Shown: positions 35,775 through 45,029, numbered from the stretch's first letter. The stretch: 64,000 bases of DNA from Rhodanobacter sp. MP7CTX1 (GCF_014205795.1 NZ_JACHCN010000005.1:1-64000), one strand, 5' to 3'. Notes: generated from the letters alone by a model not told the origin. A program made the numbers and translations.

Positions 35775-37094
35775 TCAATTAGTCTTCAGCTGCCACGCGG
35801 GTTGCACGCGTGACGCACGAAAGGTGGGATAGATGCCAGCCAGCAAGGTCGCGACGACCGCCACCAGCACGGTGAGCATGAGCAGGCTCGGATCGATCCG
35901 CGCCAGATGGGCGAGTCTCGCGGGCAAGACGACACCGACGCCGAGTACGCCCAAGCCAGTGAGCAACAGCCCCAACACGCCACCGCCTGCGCCGATCATT
36001 CCGGCCTCGGTGAGAAACTGCGCGTAGATCGCGCGGCGCGACGCACCCAGCGCGCGGCGTACGCCGATCTCACCACTGCGGCGCAGGAACTTCGCCAACA
36101 GCAAGCCCACCGTGTTCACCAGACACACGATCAGCAGGCCGAGCGCCACCAGCAACGACACCTTAGTGTCGCTCGGCACGACGTGCTCATGCTCCAGATA
36201 GGCCGGCACATCGAACAAACGGTTGTTCGGTGACCAGCTGAATCGTCCTGCCGTCCGCTGCTCACGCGCATAGTCGTCCAGGTATTGCCGATAGCTCTGC
36301 ACGGCTCCCGCGCCATCCAGCTCAGCCATGTAGGCGATCCATATGCAATTGGAGTGCTGCAGGCCGACAAAGCCGGATTCCGTGGGCTCCACACGGCATA
36401 AATTCACGCCACTGTTCGACATGTTCACCGCGACCGCGCGCTGGAACGGAACAAATACCCCGGGACCATCGCCGCCACCGTAACCACCGGTATCCAGCAC
36501 ATCGTAGAAAATCGGCTGCGGATTCCAGTCAGCCAGCACACCGATCACCCGATAGTCCTTGCCTTCGATATCGATCGTCTTGCCGACGCTGTTGCCGCCA
36601 CCGAATACCTGCTGGTTGAGCTTGTCGCCAATCACGGCTACGGCCGCCTGATGGGCATCGTCGTCCGCACTCCAGCCGCTGCCATAAAGAAACGGCACAT
36701 CCAGCATCGGGAAAAATTCGCCGTAGACCGCATAGCCGTCGACCGGGATCGGGCTGCGTCCCGCACCTGAGGGAATCACCGACGGAGCAATCAGGTAGAT
36801 CGCGGATTGCAATTTCGCGCGATGGTCGCGCATCAGCGCCATCGCATCGGTGTAATCCAGCGCATCCGGTGGCTCACCGACATGGCCACTGTCGCTTGGG
36901 CCCCACATGTCGATCCGCGGCACGAACAGCCTGGACGATTTCCACGGGATCGGATCGCCGGAGACACCACGGAATACCGCATACGTCGTCATCGACGCAG
37001 CAACGCCGAAACCAATGGCCAGCACCATCAGCACGGTAAGTCCGGGGCTGCGCTTCAAGCTGCGCAAAGCCAGTTCAAGGTAGTAGCCGAACAT
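35775..37094 (-). CDS. MacB/FtsX-type ABC permease B5
   Basis: 439 aa starting MFGYYLELALRSLKRSPGLTVLMVLAIGFGVAASM; ends AWQLKTN. Cys pair in NLCRVEPTESGFVGLQHSNC (16 between), then IWIAYMAEL. Motif YGEFFPMLDVPFLYGSGW replaces the TADFF type seen in B1-B4. Cytosolic segment FLRRSGEIGVRRALGASRR. It shares the SGDPIPWKSSRLFVPRIDMWGPS stretch with B6. Pairs with A5; a 72-bp gap with a hairpin precedes it. Confidence 0.9.
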   Translation of the reverse strand: MFGYYLELALRSLKRSPGLTVLMVLAIGFGVAASMTTYAVFRGVSGDPIPWKSSRLFVPRIDMWGPSDSGHVGEPPDALDYTDAMALMRDHRAKLQSAIYLIAPSVIPSGAGRSPIPVDGYAVYGEFFPMLDVPFLYGSGWSADDDAHQAAVAVIGDKLNQQVFGGGNSVGKTIDIEGKDYRVIGVLADWNPQPIFYDVLDTGGYGGGDGPGVFVPFQRAVAVNMSNSGVNLCRVEPTESGFVGLQHSNCIWIAYMAELDGAGAVQSYRQYLDDYAREQRTAGRFSWSPNNRLFDVPAYLEHEHVVPSDTKVSLLVALGLLIVCLVNTVGLLLAKFLRRSGEIGVRRALGASRRAIYAQFLTEAGMIGAGGGVLGLLLTGLGVLGVGVVLPARLAHLARIDPSLLMLTVLVAVVATLLAGIYPTFRASRVQPAWQLKTN

Positions 37095-37123
37095 CCGTCC
37101 ATTGCTCCTTCACTTGAGTCCCG

Positions 37124-37153
37124 CTTCCATCAGCAACCCCTTGCTGACGGAAG
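37124..37153. other. Hairpin in the A6-B5 gap
   Basis: CTTCCATCAGCAA and TTGCTGACGGAAG pair at 12 of 13 positions around a CCCC loop. It lies in the 72-bp spacer between pairs 6 and 5. Confidence 0.65.
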
Positions 37154-37166
37154 TGAACGAAGATCG

Positions 37167-38411
37167 TCACGCCGCATGCGTCGCCACCACCGGCGGCACG
37201 TTGGAGGCGCGGCGCGCCGGTACGAACACCGCAGCCTGGCCCAATGCCAGTACCGCCAGCACACCTACTGCCACGTAGATCACCGGCATGCGATCCATCT
37301 CGAAGCGCGTGATCAACCACAGGTTGAGTCCCACCGCGAGCAGGATGCCGATCACCGCGCCGATGCCGGCGATCAACAGATTCTCAAGCTGGAAGTAATG
37401 CAGGATGTCGACCTTGCGGGCACCCAATGCGCGCCGCACGCCGATCTGTCGACGCCGCTGACCCACCCAGAAACTGGTGAGGCCGACGATGCCGGCAGCG
37501 GTAACGGCAAGCAGAATCAGGCAGATCACGCTCATCAGGATCGCCATGCCGACATCGGCGCGATAGGCTCGGGCGCGGATGTCGGCGAACGACCTGACGC
37601 TGCGGTCGTCGAGCACGCGCATCGGGTTCGCTGCATAGAGCGCGGGGGTCACCGCATTCATCGCTTGCACCAGCCGACCGGGCTTGGCGCGCAACACGTA
37701 GCGCGCAAAGTTCGCGTCCTGCCGAATGGGAAACATCACCGAATTCCAGGCAAGACCACTGTCTCCAGAGTCGATCGGGCTCTGCAGCCGAGCGACGACG
37801 CCAACGATGGTGGTAGGCGTGCTGCCGCTGTCGAAATAGATCACCTTGCCGACGGCATCGCCGCGCGGAAACAGTTTGTCGGCGATCGGTTTGGTAATGA
37901 TGGTGAGCACGGGCCCGCTCTCGTCGCGGAATCCCTTGTGCTGGACATCGGCGGCCGTGAAGTCGCGACCGGCAACCAGCTTCAAGCCCAAGGTCGACAA
38001 CATATGCTCGTCGCCAAAGAAGAAATTCGCATCGACCGTTGACTTTTGTTGCAACGGCTTCATCCCAATCCCGCCGACCGATCCGGACCGAAGCAGTGGC
38101 AGCGAGCGGATCGGCGATACTGAAGCTACGTCCGGCAGGTTGCGCAAGGTGGCCAGATCCGCCTGCTGCATGCTGTCGAGCTTTTCCAGACCTGCCGGAT
38201 CATCTCCGTCCGGCGCACCTACCCACTGCTGGGTGACCAGGAACAGATTGTCCTCGTTGAGGCCGGTCGGCCGATGCACCATGTCGATGCGCTTCTGGAT
38301 GATGAAGATCGCATTGCAGACGATGGCCAGGGTCAACGCGATCTGCAATGAGATCAGCACCACGCCGGCCTTGTGTTTGCGCAGTGCCGCGAGAATGGGA
38401 TGCAGGGTCAT
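37167..38411 (-). CDS. MacB/FtsX-type ABC permease A6
   Basis: 414 aa starting MTLHPILAALRKHKAGVVLISLQIALTLAIVCNAIF. Coupling segment WVGQRRRQIGVRRALGARK; ends PPVVATHAA. It starts 10 nt after the B6 stop. Periplasmic motif QQWVGAPDGDDPAGLEKLDSMQQADL parallels A5, showing that pairs 5 and 6 arose from one duplication. The rest of the periplasmic domain differs (LRSGSVGGIGMKPLQQK), consistent with change in ligand or partner. Confidence 0.9.
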   Translation of the reverse strand: MTLHPILAALRKHKAGVVLISLQIALTLAIVCNAIFIIQKRIDMVHRPTGLNEDNLFLVTQQWVGAPDGDDPAGLEKLDSMQQADLATLRNLPDVASVSPIRSLPLLRSGSVGGIGMKPLQQKSTVDANFFFGDEHMLSTLGLKLVAGRDFTAADVQHKGFRDESGPVLTIITKPIADKLFPRGDAVGKVIYFDSGSTPTTIVGVVARLQSPIDSGDSGLAWNSVMFPIRQDANFARYVLRAKPGRLVQAMNAVTPALYAANPMRVLDDRSVRSFADIRARAYRADVGMAILMSVICLILLAVTAAGIVGLTSFWVGQRRRQIGVRRALGARKVDILHYFQLENLLIAGIGAVIGILLAVGLNLWLITRFEMDRMPVIYVAVGVLAVLALGQAAVFVPARRASNVPPVVATHAA

Positions 38412-38421
38412 GGCAGGTTCC

Positions 38422-39741
38422 TCAATTCGACTTCAGCTGCCATGCGGGTTGTACGCATGCGGCACGGTAGGTGGGGTAGAGACCGGCCAGCGTGGTCGCC
38501 ATGACGGATACCAGCAGGGTGAGCACGAGCAGGGAGAAGTCCACTCGCGCCAGCGAAGCGATGTCCCTCGGCAGTACCCAACTCACGCTGGCTACACCCA
38601 TGCCGGTCAGCAGCAGACCCAGTGCACCGCCAGCCAGACCGATCATGCCGGCCTCGGTGAGGAACTGCGTGTAGATCGCCAGGCGCGGTGCGCCCAGCGC
38701 ACGGCGCACGCCGATCTCGCCGCTGCGGCGCAGGAACTTCGCCAGCAACAAACCCGCGGTATTGACCAGGCATGCGATCAGCAGACCCAGCGCGACCAGC
38801 AACGCTACTTTGGTGTCGCTGGGCACCACATGCTTGTAGTCCAGCCACTGCGGCAAGTTGCGCAGGCGATTGTTCGGCGCCCAGCCAAAACGGCCAGCCT
38901 GCTGCTGGTCGTGCGCATAGCCATCGAGATACTGCCGGTAAGTCGTCACTGCCGCTGCGTCGTCCAGCTCGGCCATATAGGCAATCCACGTGCAGCTCGA
39001 ATGCTGCAGGCCGAGAAAGCCTGATTCAGCGGGAGTCGCATTGCAGTCGGTATTCCCGTCGTTGCGAATGCTCGCCTGGACCGCAGTCTGGAACGGCAGG
39101 AACACGTCTTCGAAGTCGGTGGAAAAACCGCCGCCGTTGTTGACCACGTCATAAAATCGCGGCTGCGGATTCCATTCATTCAACACGCCGACCACGCGAT
39201 AGTCTTTGCCCTCGACATTGACAGTCTTGCCCACGCTGTTGGCATCACCGAACAACTTCTGGCTGAGCTTGCTGCTGATCACTGCGACGGCCGCACGCTG
39301 CGCGTCGTCGTCCGCACTCCAGCTGCTGCCGAATTTGAACGGCACGTCCAGCATCGGAAAGAATTCACTGTAGACCGCGTGCCCGCTCACGTGGATCGGA
39401 TGCTTGCCGGCATCCGCCGGCACCACCGACGGGGAAATCTCGTACATCGCCGATTGCAGCTTGGCGCGGTGATCGCGCATCAACTTCATCGCGTCGGTGT
39501 AGTCCATCGCATCCGGTGGCTCGCCGTCGCTGGCGCGTCCGGAGGGCCCCCACATGTCGATCTGTGGCACGAACAGCTTCGACGATTTCCACGGCATCGG
39601 ATCGCCCGACACCGCACGAAACACCGAGTAGGTCGTCATCGACGCGGCCACACCGAAGCCGATGGTAAGCACCATCAGCGCGGTCAGGCCCGGGCTGCGC
39701 CTAAGGCTGCGCAAGGCCAATTCAAGGTAGTAGCCGAACAT
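38422..39741 (-). CDS. MacB/FtsX-type ABC permease B6
   Basis: 439 aa, same length as B5, starting MFGYYLELALRSLRRSPGLTALMVLTIGFGVAASM; ends AWQLKSN. Cys pair in DCNATPAESGFLGLQHSSC (16 between), then TWIAYMAEL. Motif YSEFFPMLDVPFKFGSSW. Cytosolic segment FLRRSGEIGVRRALGAPRL. Nearest relative B5. Pairs with A6; a 52-bp gap with a CCCTC/GAGGG hairpin lies between it and A7. Confidence 0.9.
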   Translation of the reverse strand: MFGYYLELALRSLRRSPGLTALMVLTIGFGVAASMTTYSVFRAVSGDPMPWKSSKLFVPQIDMWGPSGRASDGEPPDAMDYTDAMKLMRDHRAKLQSAMYEISPSVVPADAGKHPIHVSGHAVYSEFFPMLDVPFKFGSSWSADDDAQRAAVAVISSKLSQKLFGDANSVGKTVNVEGKDYRVVGVLNEWNPQPRFYDVVNNGGGFSTDFEDVFLPFQTAVQASIRNDGNTDCNATPAESGFLGLQHSSCTWIAYMAELDDAAAVTTYRQYLDGYAHDQQQAGRFGWAPNNRLRNLPQWLDYKHVVPSDTKVALLVALGLLIACLVNTAGLLLAKFLRRSGEIGVRRALGAPRLAIYTQFLTEAGMIGLAGGALGLLLTGMGVASVSWVLPRDIASLARVDFSLLVLTLLVSVMATTLAGLYPTYRAACVQPAWQLKSN

Positions 39742-39793
39742 CTATTCATTACTCCAAAAATATGAGTCCCTCCCCCGCTGGGAGAGGGGCAAA

Positions 39794-41023
39794 TCAAACC
39801 GAACGTGTTGCTTCCACTGGCGGCACCCGCGAGGCGCGTAGCGCCGGCGCCAGCACGGCTGCCTGACCGAGCAGCAGCAACACAACTACGCCTGCCAGCA
39901 CGTAAGTCGGAGACAACCGCGCCATTTCAAATTGACTGACCATCCACATGTTCATGCCGATCGCGAGCAGCGCGCCGATGATCACGCCACCCAGACTGAT
40001 CAGCAGGTTCTCGGTAAGGAAGTAACTGAGGATGTCGTGATGGGTTGCACCGAGCGCACGCCGCACACCGATCTGCTTGCGCCGCTGACCAACCCAGAAA
40101 CTGGTCAGTCCGACGATGCCGGCAGCGGTGATCGCCAGCAGCACCACGCAGACCACGCCCATCAGGATGGCCATGCCGCGATCGCGGGCATAGGCCTTGG
40201 CACGCACCTGGCTGAAGCTCTGAACGCCGTCCTTGGGGTCGATCACGCGCATGCGATTGACCCCGTATAGCGTCTTCGACACCTGCTTGGCGACGGAATC
40301 GACCTGACCCGGCTGCGTACGGATCAAGTAGAAGCCACCGATCGACATCGCCAGGCGGACCGGCACCAGGGTCGACTGCTCGGCCCATTGCGAGGCCCAG
40401 TTGTCCACCCAAGGCACTTCCAGCCGATCGACGACGCCGACGATGGTGGTCGGGTTCTCATTCAAGTACAGGACCTTGCCCAGCGCCGAACCATCCGGGT
40501 AGAGCTTGTGCGCCAATTCCCTTGTGACGATGATGGTCGGCGGCCCCAACTTGTCGCGGATGTCCATACGGCCAATCTCGTCGGCGCGGAAATTGCGCCC
40601 TTCGACCAGCTTCAGGCCCAGTGTGCCCAGCGTGTGCTCGTCCGAAAAATAGATCGCCGTGTGCGCCGTCGAGTGATCCTGATTCGGCTTGTAGTCCAGC
40701 CCCTCCGACCAGCCGCCCTGGCGCAGCGGATAGGAATTGGTCGAGTAGACATCGACTACGCCGGGGATCTGACGCAATGCCGTCAGGTCGGTAGCCGTCA
40801 AGCCGCTGACCTGCTGTGAAGGTGGCTTGCCGACCCACTGGTTCCTCACGCTGATGATGTTTTGTTCATCGATGCCGGTCGCGCGCGATAAATGCGTGAC
40901 GCGCTGCTTGATGATGAACAGTGCATTGCACACGATCGCCAGGGTCAGCGCGATCTGCAGTGCGATCAGGATGGTGCCGGCCTTGTGACGTTTGAGCGCG
41001 GCGAGTATCGGTTGGATCTGCAT
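39794..41023 (-). CDS. MacB/FtsX-type ABC permease A7
   Basis: 409 aa starting MQIQPILAALKRHKAGTILIALQIALTLAIVCNALF. Coupling segment WVGQRRKQIGVRRALGATH; ends PPVEATRSV, a Glu variant shared only with A8. It starts 10 nt after the B7 stop. The stretch HHDILSYFLTENLLISLGG matches A8 and differs from the HYFQ form of A2, A4, A5 and A6. Periplasmic domain about 40-275, including YFSDEHTLGTLGLKLVEGRNFRADEIG. Confidence 0.9.
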   Translation of the reverse strand: MQIQPILAALKRHKAGTILIALQIALTLAIVCNALFIIKQRVTHLSRATGIDEQNIISVRNQWVGKPPSQQVSGLTATDLTALRQIPGVVDVYSTNSYPLRQGGWSEGLDYKPNQDHSTAHTAIYFSDEHTLGTLGLKLVEGRNFRADEIGRMDIRDKLGPPTIIVTRELAHKLYPDGSALGKVLYLNENPTTIVGVVDRLEVPWVDNWASQWAEQSTLVPVRLAMSIGGFYLIRTQPGQVDSVAKQVSKTLYGVNRMRVIDPKDGVQSFSQVRAKAYARDRGMAILMGVVCVVLLAITAAGIVGLTSFWVGQRRKQIGVRRALGATHHDILSYFLTENLLISLGGVIIGALLAIGMNMWMVSQFEMARLSPTYVLAGVVVLLLLGQAAVLAPALRASRVPPVEATRSV

Positions 41024-41033
41024 GGTCGTCGCC

Positions 41034-42350
41034 TCAGTTGGACTTCAGTTGCCAGGCTGGCTGCACCTGCGCGGCACGCCAGGTCGGATAGAACGCCGCA
41101 ATCACCGTGGCACCGATGGCGACCAGCAGGGTGAGCCCGATCAGGCCAAAATCGACATGCGCCAGCGCGGCAACCTCAGGCTCGAACACCAGTCCGATGC
41201 TGTACACACCTCCAGCCGTCAGCAGCAGGCCGAGCACACCACCGGCCACGCCGACCATCGAGGCCTCGGCGAGAAACTGCGTGTAGATCTCGCGTCGCGA
41301 AGCGCCCAGCGCGCGACGCACGCCGATCTCCTGCGAGCGCCGCATGAACTTGGCCAGCAGCAGGCCGATCGTGTTGACCAGGCAAACCGCCAGGAAGCCC
41401 AGTGCGACCAGCAGCGAGACCTTGGTTTCCTGCGGCACCACGTGCTCGTGGTCGAGCCACTCCATCACGTTGCGCAGGCGATTGTTCGGTGCCCAGTTGT
41501 AGCGGCCGGCACGCTTTTGATCGGCCGCATAGCCATCCAGATAGCTGCGGTAACGTTGCACCGCGGCGGCATCAGGCAGTTCCGCCCACACCGTCAACCA
41601 CACGCAGGTGGATTGCAGCCATGCATCCCAGCCACCCTCGGGTGACTTGTTGCAGTTGTTGTTGCCATCGGTATCCATTTGCAGATCGATGGCACGACTG
41701 AACGGCATGAAGAAATCGGGTGCATCGCCAAAACCACTCGTATTGACCACGTCGTAATACCGCGGGTGCGGATCCCAGCTCTTCGCCACTCCTACGATCC
41801 GGTAGTCGCGGTTATCCAGCACGATGTTGCGGCCGACGCTGTTGGCGCCGTTGAACACTTTCTGGTTGAGCTTGCTGCTGATCACTACCGTGCTGGCGCG
41901 CCTGTCGTCCTCGTTCGTGCCCCAGCCATTGCCGTACTGGAACGGCATCTCGAACATGCCGAAAAAGTCAGTGGTGACGGCATAGCCGCTAATCGAGAAC
42001 GGCTGCTTGGACGCGTCAGCCGGCACCACCGAGATGGCGACCGGATACAGCGCCGTCTGCCGCGACGCCGGATGCGCCCGCATCAGCGCCAACGTGTCCT
42101 GGTAGTTCAGCGCATCCGGCGGCTCGCCGTTGTCACCGGGATCGCGACCGGATGGCCCAAAGCCGTCGATCTGCGGCACGAACAGCTGTCCGGACTTCCA
42201 CGGAATGGGGTTGCCCGAGACCGCGCGGAACACTGCAAAGGTAGTCATCGACGCCGCCACGCCGAAGCCGATCGCCATGATCATCAGCCCGGTGAGTACC
42301 GGGTTGCGACGCAGGCTGCGCAGGCCGAGTCGCAGATAGTAGGCAAGCAT
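41034..42350 (-). CDS. MacB/FtsX-type ABC permease B7
   Basis: 438 aa from the ATG at 42350 (MLAYYLRLGLRSLRRNPVLTGLMI), chosen because GGAGG lies 5 nt upstream; a GTG two codons earlier is in frame. Ends AWQLKSN. Cys pair in NNCNKSPEGGWDAWLQSTC (15 between), then VWLTVWAEL. Motif TTDFFGMFEMPFQYGNGW. Cytosolic segment FMRRSQEIGVRRALGASRR. The initial MFGYY of the other B proteins is MLAYY here. Pairs with A7. Confidence 0.9.
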   Translation of the reverse strand: MLAYYLRLGLRSLRRNPVLTGLMIMAIGFGVAASMTTFAVFRAVSGNPIPWKSGQLFVPQIDGFGPSGRDPGDNGEPPDALNYQDTLALMRAHPASRQTALYPVAISVVPADASKQPFSISGYAVTTDFFGMFEMPFQYGNGWGTNEDDRRASTVVISSKLNQKVFNGANSVGRNIVLDNRDYRIVGVAKSWDPHPRYYDVVNTSGFGDAPDFFMPFSRAIDLQMDTDGNNNCNKSPEGGWDAWLQSTCVWLTVWAELPDAAAVQRYRSYLDGYAADQKRAGRYNWAPNNRLRNVMEWLDHEHVVPQETKVSLLVALGFLAVCLVNTIGLLLAKFMRRSQEIGVRRALGASRREIYTQFLAEASMVGVAGGVLGLLLTAGGVYSIGLVFEPEVAALAHVDFGLIGLTLLVAIGATVIAAFYPTWRAAQVQPAWQLKSN

Positions 42351-42380
42351 GTGCACCTCCAGGTTCCCTTTCCGATGTTT

Positions 42381-42401
42381 CCCTTTCCCACCTGGAAAGG
42401 G
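42381..42401. other. Hairpin in the A8-B7 gap
   Basis: CCCTTTCC-CACCT-GGAAAGGG, a perfect 8-bp stem in the 54-bp spacer between pairs 8 and 7. No T-run follows on the coding strand. Confidence 0.6.
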
Positions 42402-42410
42402 CGACGTTTT

Positions 42411-43643
42411 TCAAACCGAACGTGTCGCCTCCACCGGCGGCACATTCGAGGCACGCATCGCCGGGGCCAGCACCGCACCCTGGCCGAGCAACAGCAAAGC
42501 AACCACACCGATCGCCACATAGGCGAGCGACAACCGCGCCATCTCGAACTGGGTCACCATCCACAGGTTGATGCCGAGTGCGAGCACCGCGCCGATGACG
42601 ACGCCGCTGATGCCGATCAAAAGGTTTTCGGTGAGGAAATAACTGAGGATGTCGTGCCGCGTGGCACCCAGCGCGCGACGAATGCCGATTTGCTTGCGCC
42701 GCTGACCCACCCAGAAGCTGGTGAGTCCGACGATGCCGGCAGCGGTGATCGCCAGTAGCACCATGCTGACGATGCCCATCAGGATCGCCATGCCGAGGTC
42801 TCGGCCATAGGCAGCCTTGCGCACCTGGGCGAAGCTCAACACGCCGTCCTTGCGGTTGATGATGCGCATGCGGCTTTGCGCGTACAGCGTCTTCGGTGCG
42901 TCACGCATGGCGGCGTCCAGCTGCCCCGGCCGCGCCCGCACCAGGTAGAACGTGCGATCGGTCAGCAATCGCGCAGGAAGCAGTACGGCGTTGTAGGCAT
43001 AGTTGTTCATCCAGCTGGCGACGGTATGCGCCTGCAATGTGTCGGTGACACCGATCACGGTGGATGGACGGTTACCGCCCGACACGTAGATCGTCTGGCC
43101 CAGTGCCGAGCCCTGCGGAAAAGTCACCTTCGCGAGCGCCTTGCTGATGATCACTTCGGAGGCCAGCATCGGATCCGGCGGCGTCTGGCTGCCGACTTCA
43201 CTACTCGTGAAATTGCGCCCGGCGATCAGCCGTACACCGAGCGTCGCCAGGGTATGGTCGTCGGCAAAATAGATCGCCGAGTCGAGCGTCGACCTGATCT
43301 GGTCCGGTGTAGTCTTGACGAAGTTGTCCCAGCCCGAGCCGTGGAGGGGAAAGCTGTTCGCGGGCGCCACGTCCTGCACACTGCCAAGCTGACGCAAGGC
43401 CAGCAGGTCCGCACGCATCTGTGCGTCGATACGCTGCGGCGAAGATTGATCCGCCCAGTAGTTCTCGACCACAAAGAGGTTGGATTCGTCCACGCCACTG
43501 GGGCGCGAAACGCGCGTCATTCGCTGCTGGATGATGAACAGCGCGTTGCACACGATGGCCAGCGTCAGTGCGATCTGCAATGCGATCAGCAAGGTGCCGG
43601 CCCGGTGGTGGCGCATGGCGGCGAGTATGGGTTTGATCTGCAT
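42411..43643 (-). CDS. MacB/FtsX-type ABC permease A8
   Basis: 410 aa starting MQIKPILAAMRHHRAGTLLIALQIALTLAIVCNALF. Coupling segment WVGQRRKQIGIRRALGATR; ends PPVEATRSV. It starts 12 nt after the B8 stop with CTGAGG at that stop. Closest to A7 in the first and last helices. The periplasmic part is more diverged (VENYWADQSSPQRIDAQMRADL in place of the A7 version). Confidence 0.9.
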   Translation of the reverse strand: MQIKPILAAMRHHRAGTLLIALQIALTLAIVCNALFIIQQRMTRVSRPSGVDESNLFVVENYWADQSSPQRIDAQMRADLLALRQLGSVQDVAPANSFPLHGSGWDNFVKTTPDQIRSTLDSAIYFADDHTLATLGVRLIAGRNFTSSEVGSQTPPDPMLASEVIISKALAKVTFPQGSALGQTIYVSGGNRPSTVIGVTDTLQAHTVASWMNNYAYNAVLLPARLLTDRTFYLVRARPGQLDAAMRDAPKTLYAQSRMRIINRKDGVLSFAQVRKAAYGRDLGMAILMGIVSMVLLAITAAGIVGLTSFWVGQRRKQIGIRRALGATRHDILSYFLTENLLIGISGVVIGAVLALGINLWMVTQFEMARLSLAYVAIGVVALLLLGQGAVLAPAMRASNVPPVEATRSV

Positions 43644-43655
43644 GATCGCTCGGCC

Positions 43656-44966
43656 TCAGTTCGACTTCAGCTGCCACGCCGGCTGCACTTGCGCAGCGCG
43701 CCATGCGGGGTAGAACGCGGCCAGCACGGTGGCGAAGATCGCCACCAGCAGGGTCGTCGCTACCAGCGAAAGATCCAGATGGGCAAGACGAGCGATGTCC
43801 GCTTCGAACAACAAGCCGACGCCAAGCATGCCTACCGCGGTCAACAACAAACCCAGCAAGCCGCCAGCCAATCCGACCGTTGCCGCCTCGATCAGGAACT
43901 GGCCATAGATCTGGCGGCGTGGCGCACCGAGCGCGCGGCGCACGCCGATCTCCGGCGCACGGCGCATGAATTTGGCCAGCAGCAGGCCGATCGTGTTGAT
44001 CAGGCAGATCGCAAAGAAACCCAGCGATACCATCAGCGAAATGCGACTCTCCGATGGCACCACGTGTTCATAGTCGAGCCAATTGGCGACGTCGCGCAGG
44101 CGCACGTTCGGTGCCCAATGGAAGCGACCGGCGCGCTGCTGCTCATCCGCATAGGCGGTGAGGAAGTCGCGGTAACGCGCGACGTCCGCCGCGGTCTGCA
44201 ATTCCACCCACACCGGTATCCACACGCATTCGCCGCGCAGCCACGCTTCGCGTCCATTGCCGTAATCCATGAGCGAGCCGCAATTGTTGTTGCCCGCGGT
44301 ATCGATCTGCAGATCTATCGCGCGAGTGAACGGCACGTACATTTGCACCGGCTCACCGAATTCGTTGCCGTCGAACAAATCGTAGAACCGCGGTTTCGGA
44401 TCCCAGTGGGCAGTGACGCCCACGACGCGATAGGTGTGCATGCCCAGCGTCACGTCCCGACCGACGCTGTCGGCACCGCCGAACAACTGCTCGTTGAGCT
44501 CGTGGCTGATCACCACCACAGCCGCGTGCCGCTCGTCGTCGCTCGCGCTCCAGCCGCTGCCGTACTGAAACGGGGCGTCGAACATGCTGAAGAAATCGGT
44601 ATTGGTCGCGTAGCCAGCTGCCGTGAAAGGCAGGCTGTCGCTGTCTGCCGGCAGCACCGACAGGGATACGTTGTAAAGCAACGTCTGGTGCTCGGCCTTG
44701 TGCGCCTTGATCAAGGCGGTCGCATCGGTGTAGTTGAGCGCCAACGGCGGCTCGCCCTTGTTGTTGTTGGGGCCGCGACTGTCGATCAACGCGGTGAACA
44801 ACTGGCTCGACTTTTCAGGAATCGGATTACCCGACACCGCGCGAAACACCGACCAGGTGATCATCGACGCAGCCACGCCAAAGCCGATCGCCATCACCAT
44901 CAGCGCGGTCAGTAGCGGGTTGCGCCGCAGGCTGCGCAGTCCTAGTTCAACGTAGTAGCCGAACAT
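43656..44966 (-). CDS. MacB/FtsX-type ABC permease B8 (first permease of the array)
   Basis: 436 aa starting MFGYYVELGLRSLRRNPLLTALMVMAIGFG; ends AWQLKSN. The Cys pair is at residues 229 and 247 (17 between), then VWIPVWVEL. Motif NTDFFSMFDAPFQYGSGW at about residue 123-140. Cytosolic segment FMRRAPEIGVRRALGAPRR. It follows the TolC-type gene after a 63-bp gap and is the first of 16 permease genes. Pairs with A8, and its nearest relative is B7. Confidence 0.9.
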   Translation of the reverse strand: MFGYYVELGLRSLRRNPLLTALMVMAIGFGVAASMITWSVFRAVSGNPIPEKSSQLFTALIDSRGPNNNKGEPPLALNYTDATALIKAHKAEHQTLLYNVSLSVLPADSDSLPFTAAGYATNTDFFSMFDAPFQYGSGWSASDDERHAAVVVISHELNEQLFGGADSVGRDVTLGMHTYRVVGVTAHWDPKPRFYDLFDGNEFGEPVQMYVPFTRAIDLQIDTAGNNNCGSLMDYGNGREAWLRGECVWIPVWVELQTAADVARYRDFLTAYADEQQRAGRFHWAPNVRLRDVANWLDYEHVVPSESRISLMVSLGFFAICLINTIGLLLAKFMRRAPEIGVRRALGAPRRQIYGQFLIEAATVGLAGGLLGLLLTAVGMLGVGLLFEADIARLAHLDLSLVATTLLVAIFATVLAAFYPAWRAAQVQPAWQLKSN

Positions 44967-45029
44967 GGCTCAGCCCTCCACGTGAATGCCCAGGCTTCAG
45001 ACGCAATGCACGGCAGTGACGGTCGGTAG

